64,000 nt of DNA from Streptomyces sp. NBC_01478 (GTDB lineage: Bacteria > Actinomycetota > Actinomycetes > Streptomycetales > Streptomycetaceae): the NCBI RefSeq assembly GCF_036227225.1, contig NZ_CP109444.1, forward strand, positions 620,001-684,000, read 5' to 3'. Positions 57,314-64,000 of the stretch are shown here, piece by piece. Position 1 is the stretch's first letter. Every line of letters begins with the position of its first letter. The notes under the pieces are model-generated. The model was not told where the DNA came from and made no database searches. It saw only the letters and a list, made by a program, of their open reading frames with translations. Both the position numbers and the translations under genes were made by a program.

Positions 57314-57587
57314 GGGCGACCAGTATCCCGGGGACGATCGCCGCCGTCGCCGGGTTTATCGCGTGCGACTGCGCGACTGACCGCGTCCCGCCACCCGACG
57401 GCCTCGTGCCCGGCACCGGCCTCTGACCTGGACAGGCCCACCGCTCTCGTCAGGACTGCCGAGTCCGTCCGTCCCCCGCCTGTCGCCGACTCCTGCCGCA
57501 GACCGTTGACCCCTCGTGAGCGGTATCCGCCGAGACGCCGGCGCGGCCGCTCCGGAAGCTCCCGCTGCCGGGCTTCGGGCGCCTCAG

Positions 57588-58157
57588 TCACGACCTGGTT
57601 TGAGGGTCCCCGAGGAGAACGACTCGATCGGCCTCGACGTCGAAGCCGAGCACCGGACGGCCGTACTCGCCCTCCGGGTCCATCAGCACCGGTTTGCCCA
57701 ACCGCCGCCCGATCTCCCGCAGGAAGGCGCAGAGCACATCAAGTCGGTCCTGGCCCTGCAACTCCCGCAGATCAAGGTCGAAGTCGACTTCGTCATCCGC
57801 CAGGAAACGGAAGATCGCCAGCACATCGGCGGTCGGCCAGACCCGCAGTTCCGGGCACTCGGCGTCCGTCGGGCGGGACAGCACAGCCTCCGCCCGAGGC
57901 ACTGGAAGCACCGTCGCTCCCTCGGAGTACCGGTACTGCCAGCCCTTCTGAGCGACAAGATCGAGAACCGCTTGCCAGTCCTCCGTCGAGGCATTCGGGA
58001 CACGCACGTCCGGCAGCGACCCCATCAGGTCCAGGTCGAAGAAGCACTTCACGTCATCCCACAGCAGGTCGGCCACCTCGCCATGTTGCCCGAATCGTCG
58101 GCCCGAGGAGCTGTTGCTGTGTCCACAGTCGCAGCCGTTCCGGCAAGGGCAGAGCAC
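57588..58157 (-). CDS. Hypothetical protein, possible immunity protein
   Basis: The 189-residue protein is soluble and acidic, with protein-like composition (VADLLWDDVKCFFDLDL, WQYRYSEGATVLPVPRAE, ELRVWPTADVLAIFRF, LGFDVEADRVVLL). I do not recognise the family. The Cys-rich N-terminus (CPCRNGCDCG) may not be translated: GTG 58076 is an alternative start at the conserved part, but ATG 58157 has the better ribosome-binding site (GAGG). It lies beside a MafI-like gene and an HNH-nuclease relic, so it could be an immunity protein; this is inference from context. Confidence 0.6.
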   Translation of the reverse strand: MLCPCRNGCDCGHSNSSSGRRFGQHGEVADLLWDDVKCFFDLDLMGSLPDVRVPNASTEDWQAVLDLVAQKGWQYRYSEGATVLPVPRAEAVLSRPTDAECPELRVWPTADVLAIFRFLADDEVDFDLDLRELQGQDRLDVLCAFLREIGRRLGKPVLMDPEGEYGRPVLGFDVEADRVVLLGDPQTRS

Positions 58158-58217
58158 ATGCCTGGTCCTCGACCGCTGATGACGAGGAACGGCCCTGGGT
58201 GCACCGCGGCCACACCG

Positions 58218-58508
58218 TCAGGTGCCGTCGGGGTCCGGGAGGAGCAACGTGGGATCGATCTCGGTCACACCGTCCGCGTAATCCAGTCGGGTGGCCGCCG
58301 ACAACAGCCGGTCGTACTCGTCCTGCCGCACGGGCAGCCGGAACGCGTTGGCCGTGTTGACGAGGTAGTCGACCGCGATCTCTGCTTCATCGTTGGCGAC
58401 GAGGTCGAGGACCGAATCGAGGGCCGGCGCCGTCTCCTCCCGAGCCGCGGCTCGGTGCTTCAGAGCGCCGACCACCGCGCGGATGTCGTCGTCCGCGGAA
58501 CTGTTCAT
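58218..58508 (-). CDS. MafI-like immunity protein
   Basis: The 96-residue all-helical acidic protein contains SVLDLVANDEAEIAVDYLVNT and FRLPVRQDEYDRLLSAA. The pattern resembles small MafI-type immunity proteins of polymorphic toxins (LLDLIE..E..LA...L.....I.L....Y). ATG 58508 is chosen because homology starts there. It follows a frameshifted HNH-nuclease remnant on the other strand. The toxin it would neutralise is not intact here. Confidence 0.6.
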   Translation of the reverse strand: MNSSADDDIRAVVGALKHRAAAREETAPALDSVLDLVANDEAEIAVDYLVNTANAFRLPVRQDEYDRLLSAATRLDYADGVTEIDPTLLLPDPDGT

Positions 58509-58549
58509 CAGCCGTCCGAATCCTCGGTGTCGTACGGGAGGCGTCTCCG

Positions 58550-58797
58550 GTTCCGGTGCCAGCGGCGAGTACGAGCGCTCGGAACTCCGCCGCTGGACCG
58601 ACGCGGACCGGGACGGCCGCATCACCCGCGCCGAGGTCCTCAGGGCCGAAGCCGCCGTCGCGCCGGCTCACGGGCCCAACTGCACCTTGGCCAGAGGCAG
58701 TTGGTACCAACATACGACGACCAGCACTTCAGCGGGCGAGCGAACCGGACGTCGATCACCCCTCGTTCCACCCGCCGAGGGCTGGGACTCCAAGTAG
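58550..58797 (+). pseudogene. GmrSD/DUF1524-type HNH nuclease, frameshifted fragment
   Basis: One frame reads GEYERSELRRWTDADRDG and ITRAEVLRAEA, then NCTLARGSWY. This matches secreted HNH nucleases (YDR..F.HW.DADGDGC.TR.EVL...G.W). The frame then shifts: the neighbouring frame carries TYDDQHFSG, and a third ends VPPAEGWDSK (normally DVDHLVPLAEAWDSG). The catalytic His is therefore split across frames and the 3' half is gone. It is a dead nuclease, perhaps the former toxin partner of the adjacent genes. Confidence 0.65.
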
Positions 58798-58822
58798 GCG
58801 GTGCAGCTGAGACATCCACCGC

Positions 58823-58867
58823 ACATCCACCTCGTCGTCGTCGGCGTGACGGCGACGAGGTGGATGT
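58823..58867 (-). terminator. Hairpin terminator
   Basis: ACATCCACCTCGTCG (58823-58837) pairs perfectly with 58853-58867 over 15 bp with a 15-base loop. It lies 28 bp beyond the stop of the secreted-protein gene transcribed from the minus strand. Confidence 0.8.
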
Positions 58868-58894
58868 CGGCCAGGCCCCCTCTGAACCCCGTTG

Positions 58895-59674
58895 CTACTT
58901 CAGATTGAGCGTGTCCCCGGTCGACGCCTTGAGTGAGGTGGTCGTGGTGCCGGGGAAGTACCAGCGCCAGCTGCCTGCCGAGGTGACGGTCACCTTGGCG
59001 GTCAGTTGCCCGATGCTGCCCGTCGTCACGGTCTTGACCGTGCTGTAGTGGGCGGCACCCTTCTTCCGGAACTGGAGCCTGACCTGCTGCCCGGGGAACC
59101 CGTGGTACTTGCGGTCCTCCCAATTGGCCCGCGACAGCTTGCCGGTGACGGTCACCTTGGCACCCTTGGCGACCTTCTCGGGCGTGATCACCGTGGTGAG
59201 CTGGGCGGCCCGCTTGACCTTGTACTCGGCGATGTGATCGGAGATCCAGTAGTCGCCGTCGTTCGCCTTGACGGTCGCGTTGACCTGCCAGACACCTGCG
59301 ACCTTGTTGGAGTCGATGTCGTCACTGTCGGCGATCCAGGCGGGGTCGATGGTCAGCGTGGCCCGGCACACCGAGGTCGTCGCGCTCTTCTTCGTGCAGG
59401 ACGAATCATCGTTCCAGGTCGCGAAGGTGTAGGCGCTCGTCTTGTTGAAGGTGCTGACGTGCGTGAGCCCCTTGACCCCCGAGTTGTCCTTGACGGTGAT
59501 GTCGACCGGGTAGCGGATCGTCTTCGACGTGCCCACGATGACGTTGCCGCCACCGTTGACGACGGTCTTCACCACCCGGACATCGCCCCGCCCCTCCGCG
59601 TGCGCCCCGGTCGCCGTCATCAGTACCAGGGCCGCCGCCCCGCCGGCCGCGGCCCAGGCCGTTCTGCCTCTCAT
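58895..59674 (-). CDS. Secreted beta-sandwich protein of unknown function
   Basis: The 259-residue protein has a signal peptide (MRGRTAWAAAGGAAALVLMTATGAHA, cleavage near residue 26). Two beta-rich parts follow: ~27-150 with YPVDITVKDNSGVKG and two cysteines (SSCTKK, SVCRA) likely disulfide-bonded, and ~155-259 with TTVITPEKVAKGAKVTVTGKLSR and QQVRLQFRKKG, an Ig-like/calcium-binding-type fold common in Streptomyces secreted proteins. No catalytic motif is seen. It stands alone and is followed by a terminator. Confidence 0.78.
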   Translation of the reverse strand: MRGRTAWAAAGGAAALVLMTATGAHAEGRGDVRVVKTVVNGGGNVIVGTSKTIRYPVDITVKDNSGVKGLTHVSTFNKTSAYTFATWNDDSSCTKKSATTSVCRATLTIDPAWIADSDDIDSNKVAGVWQVNATVKANDGDYWISDHIAEYKVKRAAQLTTVITPEKVAKGAKVTVTGKLSRANWEDRKYHGFPGQQVRLQFRKKGAAHYSTVKTVTTGSIGQLTAKVTVTSAGSWRWYFPGTTTTSLKASTGDTLNLK

Positions 59675-60313
59675 GATCCTCCCCTTGTCGTGTGCGTGCC
59701 AGGAGAGGCTATGTGATCAGGGACCATCCGCCGTCATCGGTTTTCGAGGCTCCGGCCGACCGGTGGAAGACCATCCACTTCAGCAGGAAGTGCGATGGTT
59801 CGGGCAACTCGGCAACCCCTGCCGGTACACCCTCGCACTCTTGCCGCCGGTGGCAGCGCGACCGTCTTGCGGGCCCTTCCCAGCGTGTCCTCGTCCACCC
59901 CGCTCAAGTCAGGATCCAGCCCGCGGCGGGATCGGCCTGCCATCGTCCACTACGGGCGGATCGCCAAGACCCTGTACATGGGCCTCGTGGGTCAGGTGCC
60001 ATCGCGCCTGTACACACGCGGGTCCCCTGGAAGCTCCAAGGGACACACCGGGCATCCGACCTCCGTGAGCCGCTGAGCGGGCTCGACTTCGAACTGTGCA
60101 ACCTCTTGTCCCACAGGGGCGACCCGGGCAAAGACGCCGCATGGCGTCAGCCTCAGGGCCGGCTCGTTCGAGTTGTGGGACCTCGTGGCTGGTCGCACGT
60201 GGCCAACTATCACTGCGTATGCCCGCCCATCGCTGAACGTCACACCCGGACCCGTGGGCTCAGCCCGGTCACCCCGCACTCACGAACGAGCACCCGGCCG
60301 ACAGGAAGGGCTG
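59675..60313. other. Intergenic, no supported gene
   Basis: About 640 bp. Open frames exist on both strands but none has convincing composition, start signals or known motifs. It should include the promoter of the secreted-protein gene, but I cannot pick one out. Confidence 0.5.
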
Positions 60314-61150
60314 TCAGGAGATGGCCCGCAGCCGGCCGTGGGAGCTGTGGCGGAGTTGGTCGAGGGCCTCGGCCGTGCTGTCGTCCACAGGCAGGAGGAC
60401 GATCAACTGCTGGGCGTCCGAGGGCAGTTCGAGGGTCTCACGGTGCAGTCGGAGTTCGCACCCGGTCGGGTGGCTGAGGCGGAGCACCCCACGTCGGGGC
60501 AGCACGTGCCGGTTCAGTCGGCTCGTGAAGTCGGGGCCGGCGTGGCGGGCGAGTTCCGTGGTGAACCACGTGGAGTTGCCCGCGGACGGTGCGAGCCACA
60601 GGTCGAAGGCCTGCTCGTCCGCGACGTCGTCCCAGTCCGTGAAGAACGTCCGTGCGCGGGGGTCGGTGAAGACGTAGCGCGTGAGGTTCGGTGGATCGGC
60701 GTCGAGCAGTCCGGTGCCGCGCGTCATCGACTCGTAGCCACCGGTGTGGGCGAGGACGTCGCCCAGCTTGTTGGTGACCAGGGCGATGCCCGGTTCGAGC
60801 AGGCGGAGCGTCTCCAGGACGGTGGGGCGGACCTCGCGGCGCGGTGGCTCGGGTCGCGTGTGGGCGGAGCATTCGCCGCCGGTGATCTTCGTGAGGTAGC
60901 GCAGATGGTCGCGCTCCGACGCGTTGAGGCTGAGTGCGTCGGCGAGCGCGTTCACCACCGCCACCGAGGGATTGCGGTCACGGCCCTGTTCGATACGGGT
61001 CAGGTACTCGACGCTGATGCCGGCCCGCGCGGCGAGATCCGAGCGCCGCAGGCCCGGTGACCGGCGGCGGCCGTGATCGGGCAGTCCCAGCGTGTGCGGC
61101 TGGATGCTGTCCCGCGCGGTCCGGATGAAGTCCCCCAACGGCGAACCCAT
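60314..61150 (-). CDS. XRE-family regulator with MmyB-like ligand-binding domain
   Basis: The 278-residue regulator has a helix-turn-helix (~10-75, RRSDLAARAGISVEYLTRIEQG) and the MmyB-like domain (~105-265; PGIALVTNKLGDVLAHT, RLSHPTGCELRLHRETLEL). It is the second such regulator in the window and is divergent from an FMN reductase gene across 112 bp, which it probably represses. Confidence 0.9.
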   Translation of the reverse strand: MGSPLGDFIRTARDSIQPHTLGLPDHGRRRSPGLRRSDLAARAGISVEYLTRIEQGRDRNPSVAVVNALADALSLNASERDHLRYLTKITGGECSAHTRPEPPRREVRPTVLETLRLLEPGIALVTNKLGDVLAHTGGYESMTRGTGLLDADPPNLTRYVFTDPRARTFFTDWDDVADEQAFDLWLAPSAGNSTWFTTELARHAGPDFTSRLNRHVLPRRGVLRLSHPTGCELRLHRETLELPSDAQQLIVLLPVDDSTAEALDQLRHSSHGRLRAIS

Positions 61151-61262
61151 GGCCTGAGCGTACGACGCCGCCCGCTCCCGGCGGAGTGCTCAGGGTGACC
61201 CTGCGGGGGCCAGCCTGAGCACGGTCTGGGCGGGGACACAGTGCTGTCCGATCGTGGTCGCC

Positions 61263-61856
61263 ATGGAGAACAGACCTCAACTCGTGATCATCGTCGGAAG
61301 TGTGCGGGAAGGACGGTTCGGCCCGGTAGTTGCCTCGTGGATCGCCGAACAGGTCGGCCTGCACGGGGTTTTCGATGCGGAAGTCGTCGATCTGGCCGGG
61401 ATCGACATCCCGTTGGCGCTGCCCGCGGCATCGCCGAAGCACGCCCTCGACGACTACCCTCGCCCGGCCGGGATGGCGGCACTCACGTCGGCCCTGGCCC
61501 GTGCCGACGCCTTCGTCGTGGTCACGCCGGAGTACAACCACAGCTATCCCGCGTCGTTGAAGGCGGCCATCGACTGGCACTTCACACAGTGGGCGGCCAA
61601 GCCGGTCGCCTTCGTCAGCTACGGAGGTGCCGCGGGCGGACGGCACGCGGTGCTGCACCTGGAGAACGTGCTGACCGAACTGCACGCGGTGACGATCCGG
61701 GACGGTCTCACCTTCCCGAACTACTTCACCGCGTGGCAGGACGGTCGGCCGCTCGATCCCCAATCCCCCGTCTACGCCCGGACAGTGCTCGACCAGTTGG
61801 CCTGGTGGGCGGTCGCACTCCGGTCGGCACGCGACGCCGTTCCCTACCCGGGGTGA
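61263..61856 (+). CDS. NADPH-dependent FMN reductase-like protein
   Basis: The 197-residue flavodoxin-like protein has the FMN phosphate-binding loop IIVGSVREGR and the PEYNHSYPASLKAAIDW motif of the NADPH-dependent FMN/quinone/chromate reductase family. It is paired with a divergent MmyB-type regulator, a common arrangement for redox stress. ATG 61263 is preferred; an overlapping GTG at 61254 is possible. Confidence 0.88.
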   Translation: MENRPQLVIIVGSVREGRFGPVVASWIAEQVGLHGVFDAEVVDLAGIDIPLALPAASPKHALDDYPRPAGMAALTSALARADAFVVVTPEYNHSYPASLKAAIDWHFTQWAAKPVAFVSYGGAAGGRHAVLHLENVLTELHAVTIRDGLTFPNYFTAWQDGRPLDPQSPVYARTVLDQLAWWAVALRSARDAVPYPG

Positions 61857-61867
61857 GCCCGGCGCTT

Positions 61868-61895
61868 GACCACGCACCAGTGACCACGCACCAGT
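61868..61895. repeat. 14-bp tandem duplication
   Basis: GACCACGCACCAGT occurs twice in tandem (61868-61881, 61882-61895) with a degraded third copy after it, between the convergent FMN reductase and SDR genes. Probably replication slippage. Confidence 0.7.
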
Positions 61896-61918
61896 GACTG
61901 CGCATCACAGGTGCAGGG

Positions 61919-62656
61919 TCACCAGGGGACGACGCCGGCGTCCTCGAAGAACGAACCGGTCGGGCCGCCGTCCGGCAGCGTGGCGAGCCGGATCGCCGTG
62001 GCCGCTCCCTGCTGCGGAGTGCGGGGCCCGTGGAAGCCGGTGAAGTCCGTCGCGACCAGGCCCGGGCAGGCGGCGTTGATCAGGATGTCCGTATCGGCGA
62101 ACTGCCGGGCGTACTGCACGGTGACGGCGTTGAGGAACGACTTCGACGGCGCGTAGGCCGCCATGACGGGGCCGATCTGGATGTCCGGGTCGGCCTGCCG
62201 GGTCAGGGAGGCGACGGAGCTGGAGATGTTGACGATGCGTGGCGACGTCGAGCGCCGCAACAGCGGCAGCATCGCGTTGGTCACCCGGATGACACCGATG
62301 ACGTTGGTCTCCACGACCGTGCGGACCAGGTCGAGGTCGAGCGCGGTCGGGTCCTGCACCCACCCCGGGCCCATCTCCCCCGAGATACCCGCGTTGTTGA
62401 CCAGAACGTCCAGGCGCCCGGCCTGCCGTTCGATCAGTTCCGCGGCGTCGGTGACGCTGCGGTCACCGGTCACGTCCAGCGGCACCCCGAAGGCGTCCAC
62501 CCCGGCGGCCCGCAGCTTCTCGACGGCGGTCTCACACCGGACCTCGTCGCGGGCTCCCACGCCCACGCGATATCCGAGGGCGCCCAGCCCGTTGGCGATC
62601 TCGTACCCGATTCCCTTGTTCGCGCCGGTCACCAGCGCGATCTTCGTTTCGCTCAT
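61919..62656 (-). CDS. SDR-family oxidoreductase
   Basis: The 245-residue SDR has GANKGIG, NNAG, NISSSVAS and YAPSK motifs, resembling carbonyl reductase-type SDRs. ATG 62656 (MSETKIALVTGANKG) starts the Rossmann fold; an upstream ATG at 62716 adds a non-homologous tail. It is divergent to a LysR gene with a 93-bp spacer and is probably its target. Confidence 0.9.
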   Translation of the reverse strand: MSETKIALVTGANKGIGYEIANGLGALGYRVGVGARDEVRCETAVEKLRAAGVDAFGVPLDVTGDRSVTDAAELIERQAGRLDVLVNNAGISGEMGPGWVQDPTALDLDLVRTVVETNVIGVIRVTNAMLPLLRRSTSPRIVNISSSVASLTRQADPDIQIGPVMAAYAPSKSFLNAVTVQYARQFADTDILINAACPGLVATDFTGFHGPRTPQQGAATAIRLATLPDGGPTGSFFEDAGVVPW

Positions 62657-62749
62657 GCCGTTGATGTTCGCCCGGGGACGCGGGGAGCATCCAACACCGA
62701 TACGGTGCCCTGTCATACCCGGTGGGTATCACAGAGGTAGGTTGTCGCC

Positions 62750-63613
62750 ATGGACACCCTGGAGAGCCGCGAGCTGAGGTACTTCATGGCCGTCGCGGAG
62801 GAACTGCACTTCGGCCGCGCCGCCGAGCGTCTCGGCATGGCCCAGCCACCACTGTCCCGGGCGATCCAGCAACTCGAACGGCGCCTCGGCGTCTGTCTGT
62901 TGGAACGCAACCGCCGGGGCGTCTCCCTGACGGGTGCCGGGGAAGTACTGCTGTACGAGGGGCGCGCGGCCCTCGACGCGGCCACCGCCGCCGCGCGCCG
63001 TACGCGTCGCGCCGGTGGCGCCGACCGTCCGGGCGGCTCCCGCAACCGTCTGGTGCTGGCGGTGAAGGCCGCCGCGTCCCACGAGCTGCTGCAGAAGATC
63101 CTCGCCGCCTACGCGGCCGAGCCCGACGCCGCCGAGATCGAGGTGCTGCCGAGCGGCATGTGCGAGCAGGAGGAGATGCTGCGCGACGGCCGCGCCGACG
63201 TGGCCCTCATGCACGCGCCGTTCAACTCCCTCGCCGGGTTCGACAGCGAGGAACTCATGACCGAGGGACAGGTCGCCGTCCTGCCCGCCGGGCACCCCCT
63301 CGCCGCGCGGAAGTCCCTCTCCCTGGCCGACGTCACCGACGTTCCAGATCTTCCGCTCGCCCGCTGGCCCCGCCACGGCGGGTACGCGCCCGGCCCGGGC
63401 CCCGAGATCCACGACCAGACGCAACTGGCCCAACTGATCGCCCTCGGACGGACCATGGCCGTCTTCCCCGACTCCGCCCGCGCCTGGTTGTGGGCCGAGC
63501 ACGCCGCCGTCCCCGTGATCGACGCACCGCAGGTCGTCACCCATATCGCCTGGCCCGCGCACAGCCGCTCGGTCGCCCTCGCCGGCCTGGTCCGTACGGC
63601 AGCACAGCTCTGA
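62750..63613 (+). CDS. LysR-family transcriptional regulator
   Basis: The 287-residue protein has a LysR helix-turn-helix (MDTLESRELRYFMAVAEELH, AAERLGMAQPPLSRAIQQLE) and an effector domain (~90-287). It is divergent from the SDR gene at 61919-62656, which it likely controls. The short spacer leaves room for a single LysR box. Confidence 0.9.
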   Translation: MDTLESRELRYFMAVAEELHFGRAAERLGMAQPPLSRAIQQLERRLGVCLLERNRRGVSLTGAGEVLLYEGRAALDAATAAARRTRRAGGADRPGGSRNRLVLAVKAAASHELLQKILAAYAAEPDAAEIEVLPSGMCEQEEMLRDGRADVALMHAPFNSLAGFDSEELMTEGQVAVLPAGHPLAARKSLSLADVTDVPDLPLARWPRHGGYAPGPGPEIHDQTQLAQLIALGRTMAVFPDSARAWLWAEHAAVPVIDAPQVVTHIAWPAHSRSVALAGLVRTAAQL

Positions 63614-63651
63614 TCCTCGCTCGCCTTCCCGTGCCGTCGACGCCCGCGCCG

Positions 63652-64000
63652 TCAGGCCGGATCGCTCGGCTTCGCCGCGGCCGCCAGGCTGGGCTGGAGG
63701 CGGCGGGCCACATTGAGGTGGTCGGCGGTCCAGATGATGCGGACGGCGGTCGCCGTGGCGTGTCCGTCGTCGCCGCGCAGGTCACGGCGCAGGGAGTGGA
63801 CCAGGCGTGCCTCTTCCCCGGGGTCACGTGACAGCGGGGCGGGCACGGCGGTGTGCCGGCCGAGGCCGGCGGCCAGGTCGCGGTACCAGTCGGCCACCCG
63901 GTCGGCGTTCTCGAGCAGGGTGAGCCGGGCCTCGGACCGGTCGGGTTCGATCCGTTCCTCACCGCCGTTGCGCTGCCACAGTTCCAGTACCGCGTCCGAG
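63652..64000 (-). CDS. C-terminus of a possible FUSC-family membrane exporter (partial)
   Basis: The frame ending at 63652 is open to the window edge, about 115 residues (DAVLELWQRNGGEERIEP, RLTLLENADRVADWYRDLAA, ending LAAAAKPSDPA). The helical, charged C-terminal tail resembles those of aromatic-acid/FUSC-type exporters in streptomycetes, but no membrane helix is in view. The assignment is tentative; the gene starts beyond 64000. Confidence 0.45.
   Translation of the reverse strand, partial: SDAVLELWQRNGGEERIEPDRSEARLTLLENADRVADWYRDLAAGLGRHTAVPAPLSRDPGEEARLVHSLRRDLRGDDGHATATAVRIIWTADHLNVARRLQPSLAAAAKPSDPA

Overview
The window is high-GC DNA with strong GC3 bias, many GTG starts, ATGA/GTGA stop-start overlaps, secreted polysaccharide-degrading enzymes with ricin-type lectin domains, and several actinobacterial families (MmyB-like XRE regulators, FkbO-type chorismatase, a SAM-IV riboswitch). 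It is almost certainly a Streptomyces or close relative. The number of truncated genes and insertion-sequence remnants suggests a variable chromosomal region such as an arm rather than conserved core.

Layout. 0.1-6 kb: two secreted lectin proteins (an RlpA/papain-inhibitor-like protein and a GH19 chitinase), a ribbon-helix-helix/MazF-like toxin-antitoxin pair, a truncated acyltransferase and a secreted GH5 glycosidase. 6-7 kb: a three-way chimera of broken genes (TetR, methyltransferase, aldo/keto reductase). 7-12 kb: an SDR with a divergent XRE regulator, and a VWA/MoxR-ATPase pair. 12.4-16.1 kb: a sulfide/persulfide island (rhodanese-membrane protein, CstR-like repressor, TauE/SafE permease, rhodanese, persulfide dioxygenase-rhodanese fusion) with CstR-type operators. 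16.5-25.7 kb: an IS-rich zone with remnants of at least three transposases, an SDR, an FkbM methyltransferase, a zinc-ribbon protein, a 971-residue membrane protein with an extracytoplasmic binding domain, and a membrane-anchored lectin protein. 25.7-33.4 kb: a MarR-controlled reductase/hydrolase pair, a large secreted GH31 enzyme, and a cupin/hydrolase pair.

33.6-46.6 kb: a second sulfur region. A family 2A encapsulin shell gene and its cysteine desulfurase cargo lie divergent to a LysR regulator. A broken dioxygenase/MFS fusion follows. Next comes a SAM-IV riboswitch, immediately followed by a Cys-containing leader peptide ORF, heading a peptide-type ABC importer operon with a flavin-dependent monooxygenase. 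This looks like organosulfur import under two layers of control. The operon ends in a hydrolase truncated head-on against a ThiM fragment.

46.7-51.5 kb: a LuxR-type regulator divergent from a chorismatase, aryl-CoA ligase and EamA exporter operon, a compact candidate pathway for making, activating or exporting a chorismate-derived acid. 51.5-55.8 kb: a dipeptidase plus peptide ABC importer whose first permease is truncated. 56.5-64 kb: an aminoglycoside-phosphotransferase-like protein, two possible orphan immunity genes beside a frameshifted HNH-nuclease relic, a secreted beta-sandwich protein, an XRE regulator/FMN reductase pair, an SDR/LysR pair, and the C-terminus of a possible FUSC-type membrane protein running off the edge.

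The repeated theme is sulfur: persulfide detoxification, an encapsulated desulfurase, and SAM/cysteine-controlled uptake. All functional assignments are by eye from protein motifs; no database search was run.
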